Origin: CAVRRZ01 sp963723745
Lineage (GTDB): Bacteria > Actinomycetota > Actinomycetes > Mycobacteriales > Geodermatophilaceae
Assembly (NCBI GenBank): GCA_963723745.1
Contig: CAVRRZ010000001.1
Location: forward strand, 372,001 to 436,000
DNA: 64,000 nucleotides
Reading direction: 5' to 3'
In this document: positions 1-7,776 of the stretch, piece by piece
Numbering within the stretch: the first letter of the stretch is position 1
Layout: the number at the start of each line of letters is the position of its first letter
Translations under genes and position numbers: made by a program
The notes under the pieces: generated by a model
Seen by the model: only the letters and a program-made list of their open reading frames with translations
What the model was told of the DNA's origin: nothing
Databases searched by the model: none

Positions 1-785
1 GGATCGGTGGCGCCTCGGGCGGCGAGCAGCCGGGTCTCGGCGTCCTTGAGCTGCTGCTCCAGGCCCGTTTTCTCCGCGGCGGCCGCGTCGAAGGCCTGCT
101 GGGATGCCGCGAGCTGGACCTGGGCGGCCGCGTCGGCCCCGGCCGCGGTCCGCGCGGCCGAGTCACGCTCGGCGACCGCGGCCCGTGCCGCCCGGTCGGC
201 TTCCTGCTGCCGCTGCCGAGCGGCCTCGGACGCCTCCAGGCGGGCGGCACGGTCCTCGCCGAGCAGTTCCAAGGTGGCGGCACGCTGCAGCACCTCCTCC
301 GGACCGGCCGCATCGAGCAGCACGGCGGCATCGCCGAAGGGCGCGGATCCCATGAACGCCTCCCGCCCGAGGACCGCGACGTCGTCCTGGGCCTGCGCGG
401 CGGCGGCCTGCGCGGCCTCGAGCTCGGCGGTGGCCGTCGCCGCAGCCGACTGGGCCGCCGCGAGCTCGGCCTGCGCGGCACGGGACGCGTCCGCGGTGGC
501 CTCAGCCTCGACGGTCGCTCGCTGCAACTGCTCCTCGGCGGTCCCCAGACGCTGGTTGATCCGCTCGATCTCGGCGGTGAGGGAGTCACTGGCCGGCTGG
601 CCCTGGCCCGCGGCGCTCGACGCCGCGAGCGCGGACGGCAGCCCGCCACCGACGAGCAGCGCCGAGACCGCCACGGTAGGGATCAGGAGATGGCGCAGTC
701 GCCGGCCCGAGCCGCGGCGGGGCCGAGCGTGCGACGAGCGAGAGACAAGAAGCGTGCGGGGGGCGCGGTTGTGCAGGGTCGCCAA
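1..785 (-). CDS. Secreted coiled-coil protein, N-terminal part (probable NlpC/P60 peptidoglycan hydrolase)
   Basis: The gene runs off the left edge, so only about 261 residues are visible. A basic N-terminus (about residues 1-35) leads into a hydrophobic export segment (TVAVSALLVGGGLPSALA). A long Ala/Glu/Gln-rich coiled coil follows (INQRLGTAEEQLQ and onward). This is the usual N-terminal half of actinobacterial RipA-like NlpC/P60 cell-wall hydrolases; the catalytic domain would lie beyond position 1 and is not seen. The start is taken as TTG at 785, with GGAG about 10 nt upstream. A c-di-AMP riboswitch ends about 25 nt before it, which is the classic arrangement for actinobacterial wall-hydrolase genes. 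The enzyme identity is inferred from the riboswitch and the coiled coil, not from a visible active site. Confidence 0.7.
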   Translation of the reverse strand, partial: MATLHNRAPRTLLVSRSSHARPRRGSGRRLRHLLIPTVAVSALLVGGGLPSALAASSAAGQGQPASDSLTAEIERINQRLGTAEEQLQRATVEAEATADASRAAQAELAAAQSAAATATAELEAAQAAAAQAQDDVAVLGREAFMGSAPFGDAAVLLDAAGPEEVLQRAATLELLGEDRAARLEASEAARQRQQEADRAARAAVAERDSAARTAAGADAAAQVQLAASQQAFDAAAAEKTGLEQQLKDAETRLLAARGATD

Positions 786-807
786 GACGGCGGCTCTCCG
801 TTCTTCC

Positions 808-960
808 TGACCGCCTACCGGGTTAGCTGACGGGTTCGGGCTGGAAGACGCCCTACCTGGTGCGCACGCAGGCGCGCGGCCAGGATTCACCCCAGGGGAT
901 CGGTGGGTCCCCGGTCCACCCGGCCAGTGACACGGATGGTTCGGCGGAGTCCGTCCGAGG
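808..960 (-). ncRNA. ydaO/yuaA-type cyclic di-AMP riboswitch
   Basis: Reading the minus strand, the leader contains the conserved blocks of this class in order: TCCGCCGAACC near 950-938, GGGGTGAATCC at 893-883, GGTAGGG near 858-852, and CCGAACCCGTCAGCTAACC ending near 821, followed by GGTAGGCGG. It ends about 25 nt before the TTG start of the secreted coiled-coil gene, close enough to control it through a terminator or the ribosome site. Known biology: c-di-AMP binding to this class usually turns off wall-hydrolase, osmolyte and potassium-transport genes. The call rests on motif recognition; no covariance model was run. Confidence 0.88.
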
Positions 961-1029
961 TCCTCGGATTGAGGAACACGGCCCGGCCGGACCGGACGGA
1001 ACGGTAATACGAAGCGGCTTAGTTGTCAC

Positions 1030-1340
1030 GGTCGGGTAACGACTCGCCCCCCACCCGCACCCCTGAGCGCCTTGGGCCGCTCCTTGCGCTATGCGGGCCG
1101 CCGAGGGAGGCGCTGATGCGCGGAAGGCAAGCACCAGCGCCCTCTCCAGACGACCGCCGGCATCACCTCAACTGCAGGTACATCAGGGTGAGGGTCGCGA
1201 CGGCGGGGCTGACAACGGCGACGGGAAGCGCTTCCTCGAAGCCGGCCGACGCCACCTGAGGACCGGTCGCCGCCACATCCCGACGGCCGGTGGACGCGAC
1301 CGGTCACGAGACGTCGCCGCAGGAAGTGCAGCCCCGTTGA
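1030..1340. other. No intact gene
   Basis: There is no convincing complete gene here. On the minus strand, about 1260-1166, one frame reads as a hydrophobic protein end (GFEEALPVAVVSPAVATL, then LMYLQLR and a stop). This could be the tail of a lost membrane protein adjoining the ccsB remnant. I do not recognise its family. Confidence 0.35.
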
Positions 1341-1344
1341 GACG

Positions 1345-1835
1345 AGGATCACGAACCCCAGCGCACGGCCAGCCAGCCGGAGCGCAACGCGGCGATCAGC
1401 GGCCCGACTCGGCAAAGAGGTAGAGCCCGATCAGGACCAGGTCGAGCACCACGGGGCCGAGGACGAAGAGCCCCAGCCCACGCGCAGCGCGAAGACAAGG
1501 ATGGCATGAACGCCGGCCAGCACCGCGGCCGTGCCGAACTCGTACATGTCGCCGCGGGGCACCCGACCGGTCGCCATGCTCCTGGGAGATGAGGACAGCG
1601 GCATGGGCGAGAGTGCGCACGGGGGTCGGGGCCATGCCCACCAGCCCACAGCGACGGCTCGCCGGGCGGCTCGGCGCCGGAGCCGGCTCCGACCACCGCC
1701 GGGCTCCGAACCGTCGGCCGCCGCCCGTCGGGGGAGGCCGCCGCGACGGCCAGTGCCGCGACGGCATAGATCACGACCGTGTCGGAGGACAGGATGTCGG
1801 AGAGCGTGGAGAGCTGGTTGCGAGTCAGCGGCGGC
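1345..1835 (-). pseudogene. ccsB: Remnant of ccsB-type cytochrome c biogenesis membrane protein
   Basis: Pieces of a CcsB (ResC-like) haem-export protein appear in order but in three different frames. They are LSTLSDILSSDTVVIYAVAALAVAA near 1825-1750 (quoted in part: SSDTVVIYAVAALAVA), RVPRGDMYEFGTAAVLAG near 1570-1510, then LGLFVLGPVVLDLVLIGLYL and AESGPLIAALRSGWLAV near 1480-1350. Functional CcsB proteins have RVPWGNMYEF and AGPLVPALQSYWL at these places. Frameshifts separate the blocks, the central region is deleted or scrambled, and the C-terminal membrane segments with the conserved WxWD motif are missing. It should therefore be non-functional. Assignment comes from recognisable family motifs. 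Confidence 0.6.
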
Positions 1836-1869
1836 CTTCCCCGAGGGAGGCGCGGTCGCCGCCACCGGT

Positions 1870-2319
1870 CTACTGGGTGACGTACTCGGTGTAATAGATG
1901 CCCATGACCGCACCGTCGTAGGCCTCGATGATCTTCTGCTGCAACGCTTCCCTGAGCGCCTCGCGGGCGCCGGCGACGTCGACCGGCTGGGCCTGGGAGA
2001 ACTGCGAGATGATCAGGTCGGTGGCCTTCGTCCCGTCCGGCTCCTCGCCCTCCGCCGCGGCGTCCTCGGTGAGCTGGAGCGCGACGCCGATCTTGAGGTA
2101 GCCACCACCGGCCAGGTTCACCGCCACCGGCTCGAGGGTGAGCACCTCCCCCGGCGCGGGCGCCTCAGCCTCTGCGGTTCCTCCGGAGAACAGGAAGAAC
2201 CAGGCGGCGCCGCCAGCAGCGACCAGCACCACGAGAGATACGAGCAGCAGTTTGGTCCTTCCTTGCCCAGCGGCGGTCTCGTCTGCGCCCTCCGCGGCCG
2301 ACTTCGCGGGTTTGCCCAT
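1870..2319 (-). CDS. fliL: Flagellar basal-body-associated FliL-like protein
   Basis: This 149-residue protein has a short charged cytoplasmic tail and one membrane segment at about residues 25-43 (LLLVSLVVLVAAGGAAWFFL). A periplasmic domain follows with the FliL pattern: an Ala/Glu/Pro linker, LEPVAVNLAGGGYLKIGVAL, and a C-terminal helix ending DGAVMGIYYTEYVTQ. The ATG at 2319 (MGKPAK) is preferred over upstream frame extension, because it places the membrane helix correctly and is preceded by a purine-rich AGCAGGGG. FliL supports the stator and motor torque of flagella. No other flagellar gene lies in the window, so this copy is displaced or orphaned. Its C-terminal end faces the ccsB remnant. 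Confidence 0.82.
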   Translation of the reverse strand: MGKPAKSAAEGADETAAGQGRTKLLLVSLVVLVAAGGAAWFFLFSGGTAEAEAPAPGEVLTLEPVAVNLAGGGYLKIGVALQLTEDAAAEGEEPDGTKATDLIISQFSQAQPVDVAGAREALREALQQKIIEAYDGAVMGIYYTEYVTQ

Positions 2320-2640
2320 GTATTGACCCCTGCTTCCTGGACTCGACGTCCTCGATACCACCCCGACGGCGTCCACCGTGGCGCCAACGATGCGTTGTCG
2401 GTCACCGCAGAGGATCGACGGCACACACGCGGCCCCGGTCCGAACTGGCTTAGTAGGTGGATCGGCCACGCGGGTGGGGAGATCAAGCCGAATGTCGGTC
2501 AAGCTGATCGGTCATCCGCACAGCCGGGCAGCGCACGGCAAAGGGAGAGCCGGCTCCCATCCCTGATGGACCCGGCGCCCGGCAATGCCGGGCGCCCGCG
2601 AACTCGGGTCGCTCCCGTCGATGAGCCATGTCCGGCTCGA
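2320..2640. other. Intergenic, no gene seen
   Basis: The reading frames here have no recognisable domain, good ribosome site or codon pattern. The segment probably holds the fliL promoter and part of the eroded region to its right. Confidence 0.4.
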
Positions 2641-2644
2641 GCGG

Positions 2645-2980
2645 GTCAGAATCCCGCAGGGTCCTCGATGTGCTCTTCCGGTTCCATATGGATCGTCGGG
2701 TGCGTCACGCCGCACTTCTCCGGCGGGGTGTGGCGCATCTGGTCCAGGATGCGTGTCCATCCACGTCACCATCGTGGACGATGACGTGCACGGTGGCGGC
2801 CTCCATGCCACTGGTCAGCGTCCAGATGCACAGGTCGCACACCTCCTCGAGCCCCAGCACGTCCGCCAGTTCCTCCGCTTCGGCTGAACGTCCACTCCGG
2901 GGGCCGCAACCTCCATCACGACGGACAGGGCCTGGCGCATCAGATGGTCAGGTTCGCGGAAGGATGACCAGCCCGGAAGG
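2645..2980 (-). pseudogene. C-terminal remnant of a cation diffusion facilitator (CzcD/ZitB-type) transporter
   Basis: On the minus strand one frame gives SVVMEVAAPGVDV near 2935-2895, which matches the start of the CDF cytoplasmic domain (LLEGTPxGVD). After a frameshift near 2885, a second frame gives ELADVLGLEEVCDLCIWTLT and AATVHVIVHDGD (CDF proteins have VxDLHIWxLTSG). After another shift comes ILDQMRHTPPEKCGVTHPTI and HMEPEEH, the expected end of the domain. No transmembrane half is present. The remnant is therefore a truncated, twice-shifted zinc/cobalt exporter gene with no likely function. Confidence 0.62.
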
Positions 2981-3230
2981 TGCTCCCTCCTCGGGCCGGC
3001 GGCCACTTCTCGGGTCACTGCGGCCGTGGTCGGAGCGCCGCAGTCGTCCCCTCCACCCGTCCCTGGACGTAATCGTGGCGTCGTGGCCGGTGCCGTCGTG
3101 CCCGGCGGCACCCCTGATCGGATGCAGGCAGCAACACCACCCCGGGCCCGAGCAACGGCCCAGTCCCGCGACGGTTTGCCGAGGAAGGCCGACCCGGTTA
3201 TCGCCTGCTGGTCGGGATCCGAGGCGTCGT

Positions 3231-3713
3231 TCAGCAAGGCTTTGACGACGTCGGCCGTGTCGCTTCGAGAACCGCTCGGTTGCTTCGATGATGCATGGCG
3301 ACCACCAGCCCACAGAGGACCGCCATAGCGGATGCCGAAAGCAGGGACACTATGTCGAGCACGTCCAGCCAGCTTCCACCCTTCTCGGCCGGCCGGAGGG
3401 GGGACATCAAGCGCGTGAACACCAGGCCCAGCACCGTCACTCGGCAATGCATGGAGGCGGCCACATAGACGCGCGCTTCGTCACGGATCAGCAGTAGCCC
3501 GCCCAGCAAGAGCAAACCGGCCACGCCGAGCACGGAAAGGACACCCCGGTAGGTGGCCTCATTCCACTGTATGGGGATCACGGGAATGTATGCAGCGGCG
3601 GCGATGATCCCCACCGCTGCGGCTGGCCACCGCAGTCGTGAGCCCAACGCGAGGCTGCCGGTCGGCGACTCCCGCCAGTTTGGCAGGAAGGGCGGTCGAA
3701 ACATCGTCGTCAA
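3231..3713 (-). CDS. Hypothetical small membrane protein
   Basis: This 160-residue reading frame has three or four hydrophobic segments: PAAAVGIIAAAAYIPVI, GVLSVLGVAGLLLLGGLLLI, VTVLGLVFT, and LLSASAMAVLCGLVVAM. The start is TTG at 3713 or, more likely, ATG at 3704, which is 11 nt after GAGGA. I do not recognise a family. It stands between the cation-transporter remnant and a truncated metallophosphoesterase in an eroded region, so it could itself be a leftover. The continuous hydrophobic pattern over 160 residues argues that it is or was a real gene. Confidence 0.5.
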   Translation of the reverse strand: MTTMFRPPFLPNWRESPTGSLALGSRLRWPAAAVGIIAAAAYIPVIPIQWNEATYRGVLSVLGVAGLLLLGGLLLIRDEARVYVAASMHCRVTVLGLVFTRLMSPLRPAEKGGSWLDVLDIVSLLSASAMAVLCGLVVAMHHRSNRAVLEATRPTSSKPC

Positions 3714-3784
3714 TTCCTCAGGCCGCGTTCAGGGACGGCTGCGCAGCGGCACGCCGATGTCTCAGCCCCAGAGCGATGGTCCGG

Positions 3785-3970
3785 TCACGGCTGGCCGAAC
3801 AGCCGCCGGGACCGCGCCTCGAGCTCGTCGAGCAGGGCGACGTCGACCCAGTCGCCGGCGTGCACGACGTCGGCGGCCTCGATCGCCGTCCAGGGGCCGG
3901 GAGGCAGGTCACGCGCACACCTGGGCAGGTGGGTGTCCGAGGCCAGGATCAGGGGGACGGGCATGATCAC
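3785..3970 (-). pseudogene. Truncated metallophosphoesterase (YfcE/MJ0936-type), N-terminal fragment
   Basis: Only 61 residues remain. They contain LILASDTHLPRCARDLP and DVVHAGDWVDVALLDELEA, which correspond to the first two metal-binding motifs (DxH and GDxxD) of YfcE-like phosphodiesterases. The frame stops after RRLFGQP, exactly where the family continues with the GNND motif. The remaining two thirds, including the GNH(D/E) and later His motifs, are absent downstream. The fragment lies 31 bp before the stop of ctaG on the same strand. It should be inactive. Confidence 0.6.
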
Positions 3971-4000
3971 ATCCTCTCAGGCCGCTCCTGCGGAGCCGCG

Positions 4001-4963
4001 TCAGTTCGGTCGCTGCTCGGCCAGGGCCTTGAGGCGGGCGTTGTAGGCCTTGAGCTCCGCGTCGCCGGTGCGGTCGGCGGCCCGGTCGAGGGCCCGGGCC
4101 CGGCGCTCATCGGAGCCGGCCCACGAGACCAGGACGACGATTAGCACGAGCACCGTGGGCAGCTCACCGAAGGACCAGGCGATGCCGCCGGCGACGGCCT
4201 GGTCGCCCACCGGGTCGATGCCCCACTCGGACGGCGGCGCGGCGAACGTGTCCACGAGCAACGTGCTGGCGATCATCACGGCGACGCCGAAGAAGGCGTG
4301 GAACGGCACGGGGACGACGAGCTCCAGGATGCGCATCGGGTGGCTGTGCTGCTGCGGCCACGGATCCTGGGCCATGATCGGACCGAAGAACAGCAGTCCG
4401 GTGACCAGGAAGTGCGCCAGCATGAACTGGTGTCCCGCCGGGTTGCTCATCAGCCAGTCGAAGATCGGCGTGAAGTAGATGCCGTAGAGGCTGGCGATGA
4501 ACAGCGGGACGGTGAAGCCCGGAGCGGCGAGGAACCGCGCGACCCGGCTGTGCAGCAGGTCGAGCAGCAGAGCCCGCGGCGCACCGGCGGCGCCCTTGCC
4601 GCGCGGCAGGGTGCGCAGCGCGAGGGTGACCGGCGAGCCGAGCAGGAGCAGCAGCGGCGAGATCATCGCCAGGATCATGTGCTGGACCATGTGAATGCTG
4701 AACAGCACCATGCTGTAGCCGTTGAGCCAGGTTCCGGTGACCGCGAACACCGACGCGGTGCCGGCGACCCAGGCCGCCGTCCGCCACCAGGGCCAGGCCA
4801 CCCCCGACCGGCGCAGCCGGACGACGGCGGCGAGGTAGACCAGCAGCCCCACCACGCTGAGGATGGCGACGACCGACCACGGCCCGAGATGCACCAGGAA
4901 CATCCGGCCCCAGCTCGGCGGCTCAGTGGGCACCCACATCCCCGGGTGCTGCCCGTGCTCCAC
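4001..4963 (-). CDS. ctaG: Cytochrome c oxidase assembly factor CtaG (caa3-type family)
   Basis: This 320-residue polytopic protein has about seven membrane helices. It carries the family signatures in order: an N-terminal helix (SVVAILSVVGLLVYLAAVV), SIHMVQHMILAMISPLLLLL with paired histidines, SLYGIYFTPIFDWLMSN, HQFMLAHFLVTGLLFFGP, and a C-terminal helix followed by a charged tail (ERRARALDRAAD). CtaG of this family helps insert copper during assembly of the haem-copper oxidase. GTG at 4963 is chosen because AGGAGG lies 5 nt upstream; a GTG at 4999 would add 12 residues with no ribosome site. It is the best-preserved gene in the left flank and stands alone, with the metallophosphoesterase fragment just downstream. 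Confidence 0.9.
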   Translation of the reverse strand: MEHGQHPGMWVPTEPPSWGRMFLVHLGPWSVVAILSVVGLLVYLAAVVRLRRSGVAWPWWRTAAWVAGTASVFAVTGTWLNGYSMVLFSIHMVQHMILAMISPLLLLLGSPVTLALRTLPRGKGAAGAPRALLLDLLHSRVARFLAAPGFTVPLFIASLYGIYFTPIFDWLMSNPAGHQFMLAHFLVTGLLFFGPIMAQDPWPQQHSHPMRILELVVPVPFHAFFGVAVMIASTLLVDTFAAPPSEWGIDPVGDQAVAGGIAWSFGELPTVLVLIVVLVSWAGSDERRARALDRAADRTGDAELKAYNARLKALAEQRPN

Positions 4964-5329
4964 CGCCGCCTCCTGCGTGCCTTTTTGCTGACGGTCCACT
5001 GTCCCACTGCCGAGATCAGTCGACTACAGACGCCCCGCGGCGGCGTTCACTTGAGCATCCGACTGGGGAACGCCGTGATCCACGTCGAAGCGCTCGCCCA
5101 GGCACTCACCCCGTGCGCGCAGCACCTCGGCCACCCAGGATGGCCAGCGTCAGGCACAGAACCACGGCGGGCCGTCGTTGATGACCCTCTGTCATTGCCA
5201 CCAGGAGGCGGTCAAGGATAGGTCCTGATCACGGGCTCTCAGCCGTTCGCGCATGACCACGTACAGGTCCGCAACGACGACGCCCCCCGCCGAAGGTCCG
5301 GCCGAGGGCGCCGAGAGACGACGGTTGGC
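4964..5329. other. Intergenic, no gene seen
   Basis: This is the upstream region of ctaG and the downstream region of the M23 peptidase. I see no coding pattern, strong hairpin with a T-run, or recognisable regulatory RNA. Confidence 0.4.
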
Positions 5330-6979
5330 TCAGGTGCTCACACCACGCTCTCGCAACCACACCAGCGGATCGATCGGCGTCCCGGTGGGGCCCCCCGAGC
5401 GCACCTCGAAGTGCAGGTGAGGGCCGGTGGACTGTCCACGGTTCCCTACGAGGGCGACAGATTCTCCGGCCTTCACCACCTGGCCGGCCTGGACCAGGAT
5501 CTCCTCCATGTGGCCGTAGACGGTGACATCCCCGTTCTCGTGCTGGATGTACACGGCGAGCCCGAAACCGCTCGCCGGACCGGCCTCCAGGACCACGCCG
5601 TCCGCGGCGGCGTACTCCGGTGTCATCATGGGGGCCGCTAGGTCAAGACCGTTGTGCATGCTCCCCCAGCGCGGCCCGAACTTGCTGGTGAGCCGCGCCC
5701 CCTCGATGGGGAAGACGGCCTTGGGACGAGCTGCCTCGGCCGCCGCCTCAGCGGCCAGCCGGTCGGCCTCGGCCTGCGCCTGGGCGGCCGCGGCCTGCTC
5801 GGCGTCGCGGGCGTTGCGGCTGGCCGCGAGCTCGCCCAGCCGGTCGGTCGCGGCCGTCCCGGTGAGCCCCTGGGTCGGGTTCGACGCCTCGATACCGAGC
5901 TGCTCCGCGACGCTTACGGACTGGCTCACGGTCGCGGCAGCCTGCGCCTCGGGGTCGTCCGTCGTGATGCTGGTGACGCCGAGCGCGCCGACGAGGGCGG
6001 CAGCCAGGTACAGCGCCGCACGACGACGGACCGACGGCAGCCGACGACGCAGGAGCTGCGGCAGTCGGACGGCGGTCGCAGCGTCGGTGGCCGTCGACTC
6101 GAGCGAGGCGTCCGCACGGACGACCTCCGGGGTCTCGAGACTCAGCACGTCCGCGGCGTCGACCACGGGGGCGAGGACCTCGGAGGCGAGGACCTCGGGG
6201 GCGAGCGGCCCGGAGGCGAGCGGCGTCCGCTTGTACGGGGTGGGCCGCGGCGCCTTCGCGACCGCAGCCTTCGCGTTCGCAGCCTTGGCCGCCGCAGACC
6301 TCACGGTCGCGGCCTTCAGAGCCACGGCCTTCGGGCTCGTGGCCCTGACCGGCGCAGCCTTCGCAGTCGCCGCCTTGGCCGGAGCGGCCCTGGCAGCAGC
6401 CGGCTTCGTCGTGGCTGCGACCTTCGCCGTCGTCGGCGTCGTGGCGGCCGCCGTCGAGGCCATCGTCCCGGCCGCCTTGGTAGCCACCGGCTGGGCGGCC
6501 CTCGTCACGACGGGCTTGGCGGCCGGTGCGACGGCGCGGGTCGCCCGGGCGGCGCGGACGCTCGCCGTGCGATTGGCGACCGCCGTGACCGCGGCAGCGC
6601 GGGCGGCGGTGGCGGCCTTGGTGGTGGCCGCCTTCGCGATCGCCGCCTTGGCCGAAGCGGCCTTGACCGTCACCGTCTTCGCGCGGGCGGCGAGAGCGCC
6701 GGCGCTCTCGCCGGCCTTGCCGGCGGTGGCGCGCTTGGTGGCCTTGGCGGTGGTCTTCGCCGTGGAGGTCTTCCGGGTCGCGGTGGTCTTCGGCGGCGTC
6801 GTGGTCCCTGACTGCTGCGCCGTCCCCGGGCGCTGCGTCGGAACCTTGCCGGTCGCCTGCTTCTCGGTCGAACCCACGGCGCGACGGCGGGTGCCGCGGG
6901 CCGAAGGAAAGGTCGACGCGGTCCCGTTGCGGGGCTGCGATCCCTCGACGAGGAGGCGGTCCTGGTGGAGCGAGCTCAT
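5330..6979 (-). CDS. Membrane-anchored M23 peptidoglycan endopeptidase with Lys/Ala/Thr-rich repeat tail
   Basis: This 549-residue protein has three parts. Residues about 20-260 are low-complexity Ala/Lys/Thr/Val repeats (AAKAATVK-type units), strongly basic and like histone H1 or AlgP tails. A membrane segment near residue 320 (ALYLAAALVGALGVTSI) is followed by a coiled-coil linker rich in Ala, Gln and Glu. The C-terminal M23 (LytM) domain has GPRWGSMHNGLDLAAP, YGHMEEI and TGPHLHFEVRSGG; these supply the zinc ligands H, D, H and HxH. The complete ligand set suggests an active glycyl-type endopeptidase facing the wall. The ATG at 6979 follows AGTCAGGTGC; an upstream in-frame extension is not supported. 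The cytoplasmic basic tail could bind DNA or RNA, which is an inference from composition only. Confidence 0.85.
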   Translation of the reverse strand: MSSLHQDRLLVEGSQPRNGTASTFPSARGTRRRAVGSTEKQATGKVPTQRPGTAQQSGTTTPPKTTATRKTSTAKTTAKATKRATAGKAGESAGALAARAKTVTVKAASAKAAIAKAATTKAATAARAAAVTAVANRTASVRAARATRAVAPAAKPVVTRAAQPVATKAAGTMASTAAATTPTTAKVAATTKPAAARAAPAKAATAKAAPVRATSPKAVALKAATVRSAAAKAANAKAAVAKAPRPTPYKRTPLASGPLAPEVLASEVLAPVVDAADVLSLETPEVVRADASLESTATDAATAVRLPQLLRRRLPSVRRRAALYLAAALVGALGVTSITTDDPEAQAAATVSQSVSVAEQLGIEASNPTQGLTGTAATDRLGELAASRNARDAEQAAAAQAQAEADRLAAEAAAEAARPKAVFPIEGARLTSKFGPRWGSMHNGLDLAAPMMTPEYAAADGVVLEAGPASGFGLAVYIQHENGDVTVYGHMEEILVQAGQVVKAGESVALVGNRGQSTGPHLHFEVRSGGPTGTPIDPLVWLRERGVST

Positions 6980-7305
6980 GCACCTGACTTCCGTTGACGG
7001 GCATTGCAGAAGCACTCCCGGGGAGAGGAGCGGGACCCATGTAAACACGCCGTTATGGATTCGAGATCTGAAGAGAGGGGTAGGCGCCCACGATTTAGTG
7101 ACTTAGGCCACGAAACTCCACAACTGTTATTTGACTTTCTGTAGCTGCCGATTCACACAATGTTGACGACTCGCCGCGTCGCCGTCGATGCGGGAGCGAT
7201 CAGGCTCACGGGGGCAGGAAGGCCCTTGTGAAAGGGCCAATTCGCGGCCCTTACGAAGGAGAGAGCGCATACGCGCAGTGACCTGGCACGGCCCGGGCAG
7301 CCGTC
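6980..7305. other. Intergenic, relatively AT-rich
   Basis: This is the upstream region of the M23 peptidase gene (minus strand) and ends at an alcohol dehydrogenase remnant. The part from about 7070 to 7160 is noticeably less GC-rich than its surroundings and probably carries the M23 gene promoter. I could not assign boxes with confidence. Confidence 0.35.
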
Positions 7306-7309
7306 CGGA

Positions 7310-7690
7310 TGGCCACCGTCCGACCCCGTGATCCAGGAACCGACGGACCTCATCATCGAGGTCACCTCGAGCGGCGTCTGCAGCTCGGACCTCCACCTGA
7401 TCGAGGTCATGGCGCCGTTCATGACGGTCGGCGACGTGATGGGCCACGAGCCCATGGAGATCGTCCGCGAGGTCGGGTCCCAGGTGACCGCGGTGCAGGC
7501 CGGTGACCGCGTCGTCGTCCCCTTTTAACATCTCCTGCGGCACCTGCTGGATGTGCTCGCAAGGCCTGCAGTCCCGGTGCGAGACCACGCAGAACCGCGA
7601 GCAGGGCATGGGCGCGTCGCTGTTCGGCTACACGGAGCTCTACGGCCACGTGCCCGGCGGCCAGGCGGACGGAACGACGCGCGCCACTAA
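7310..7690 (+). pseudogene. N-terminal remnant of a zinc-dependent alcohol dehydrogenase (formaldehyde dehydrogenase-like)
   Basis: The frame starting near 7320 reads PVIQEPTDLIIEVTSSGVCSS, DLHLIEV, VGDVMGHEPMEIVREVGSQV and AGDRVVVPF. These are the catalytic-zinc Cys, GHE motif and structural entry of MDR-type dehydrogenases. A stop then appears because of an extra T near 7525 (CCCTTTTAAC). The next frame resumes perfectly with NISCGTCWMCSQGLQSRCET and GASLFGYTELYGHVPGGQA, including the structural-zinc cysteines. After about 7672 the similarity ends, and the NAD-binding domain is missing. This is a frameshifted and truncated gene in which the first two thirds of the catalytic domain are still readable. 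Confidence 0.72.
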
Positions 7691-7776
7691 GCCGTTAACC
7701 AACTAAAAAGACTAGTAGTGCGATCGCCCGCCGGATCGCCCTTGCGGGGTGACCGGGACGGCGCCGAGGAGGTCGC

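Noticed and set aside
1023..1030. Promoter boxes upstream of the c-di-AMP riboswitch (TGACAA and TATTAC)
   Set aside because: The spacing is too short (about 13 bp) to support a standard promoter.
1531..2784. 417-residue plus-strand frame across fliL
   Set aside because: It overlaps the intact fliL antisense and shows no domain or ribosome site.
5523..7106. Long plus-strand reading frame opposite the M23 peptidase
   Set aside because: It is the antisense of the Ala/Lys-repeat gene. Its hydrophobic Ala/Val runs come from reading repeated GC-rich codons backwards, and it has no domain.
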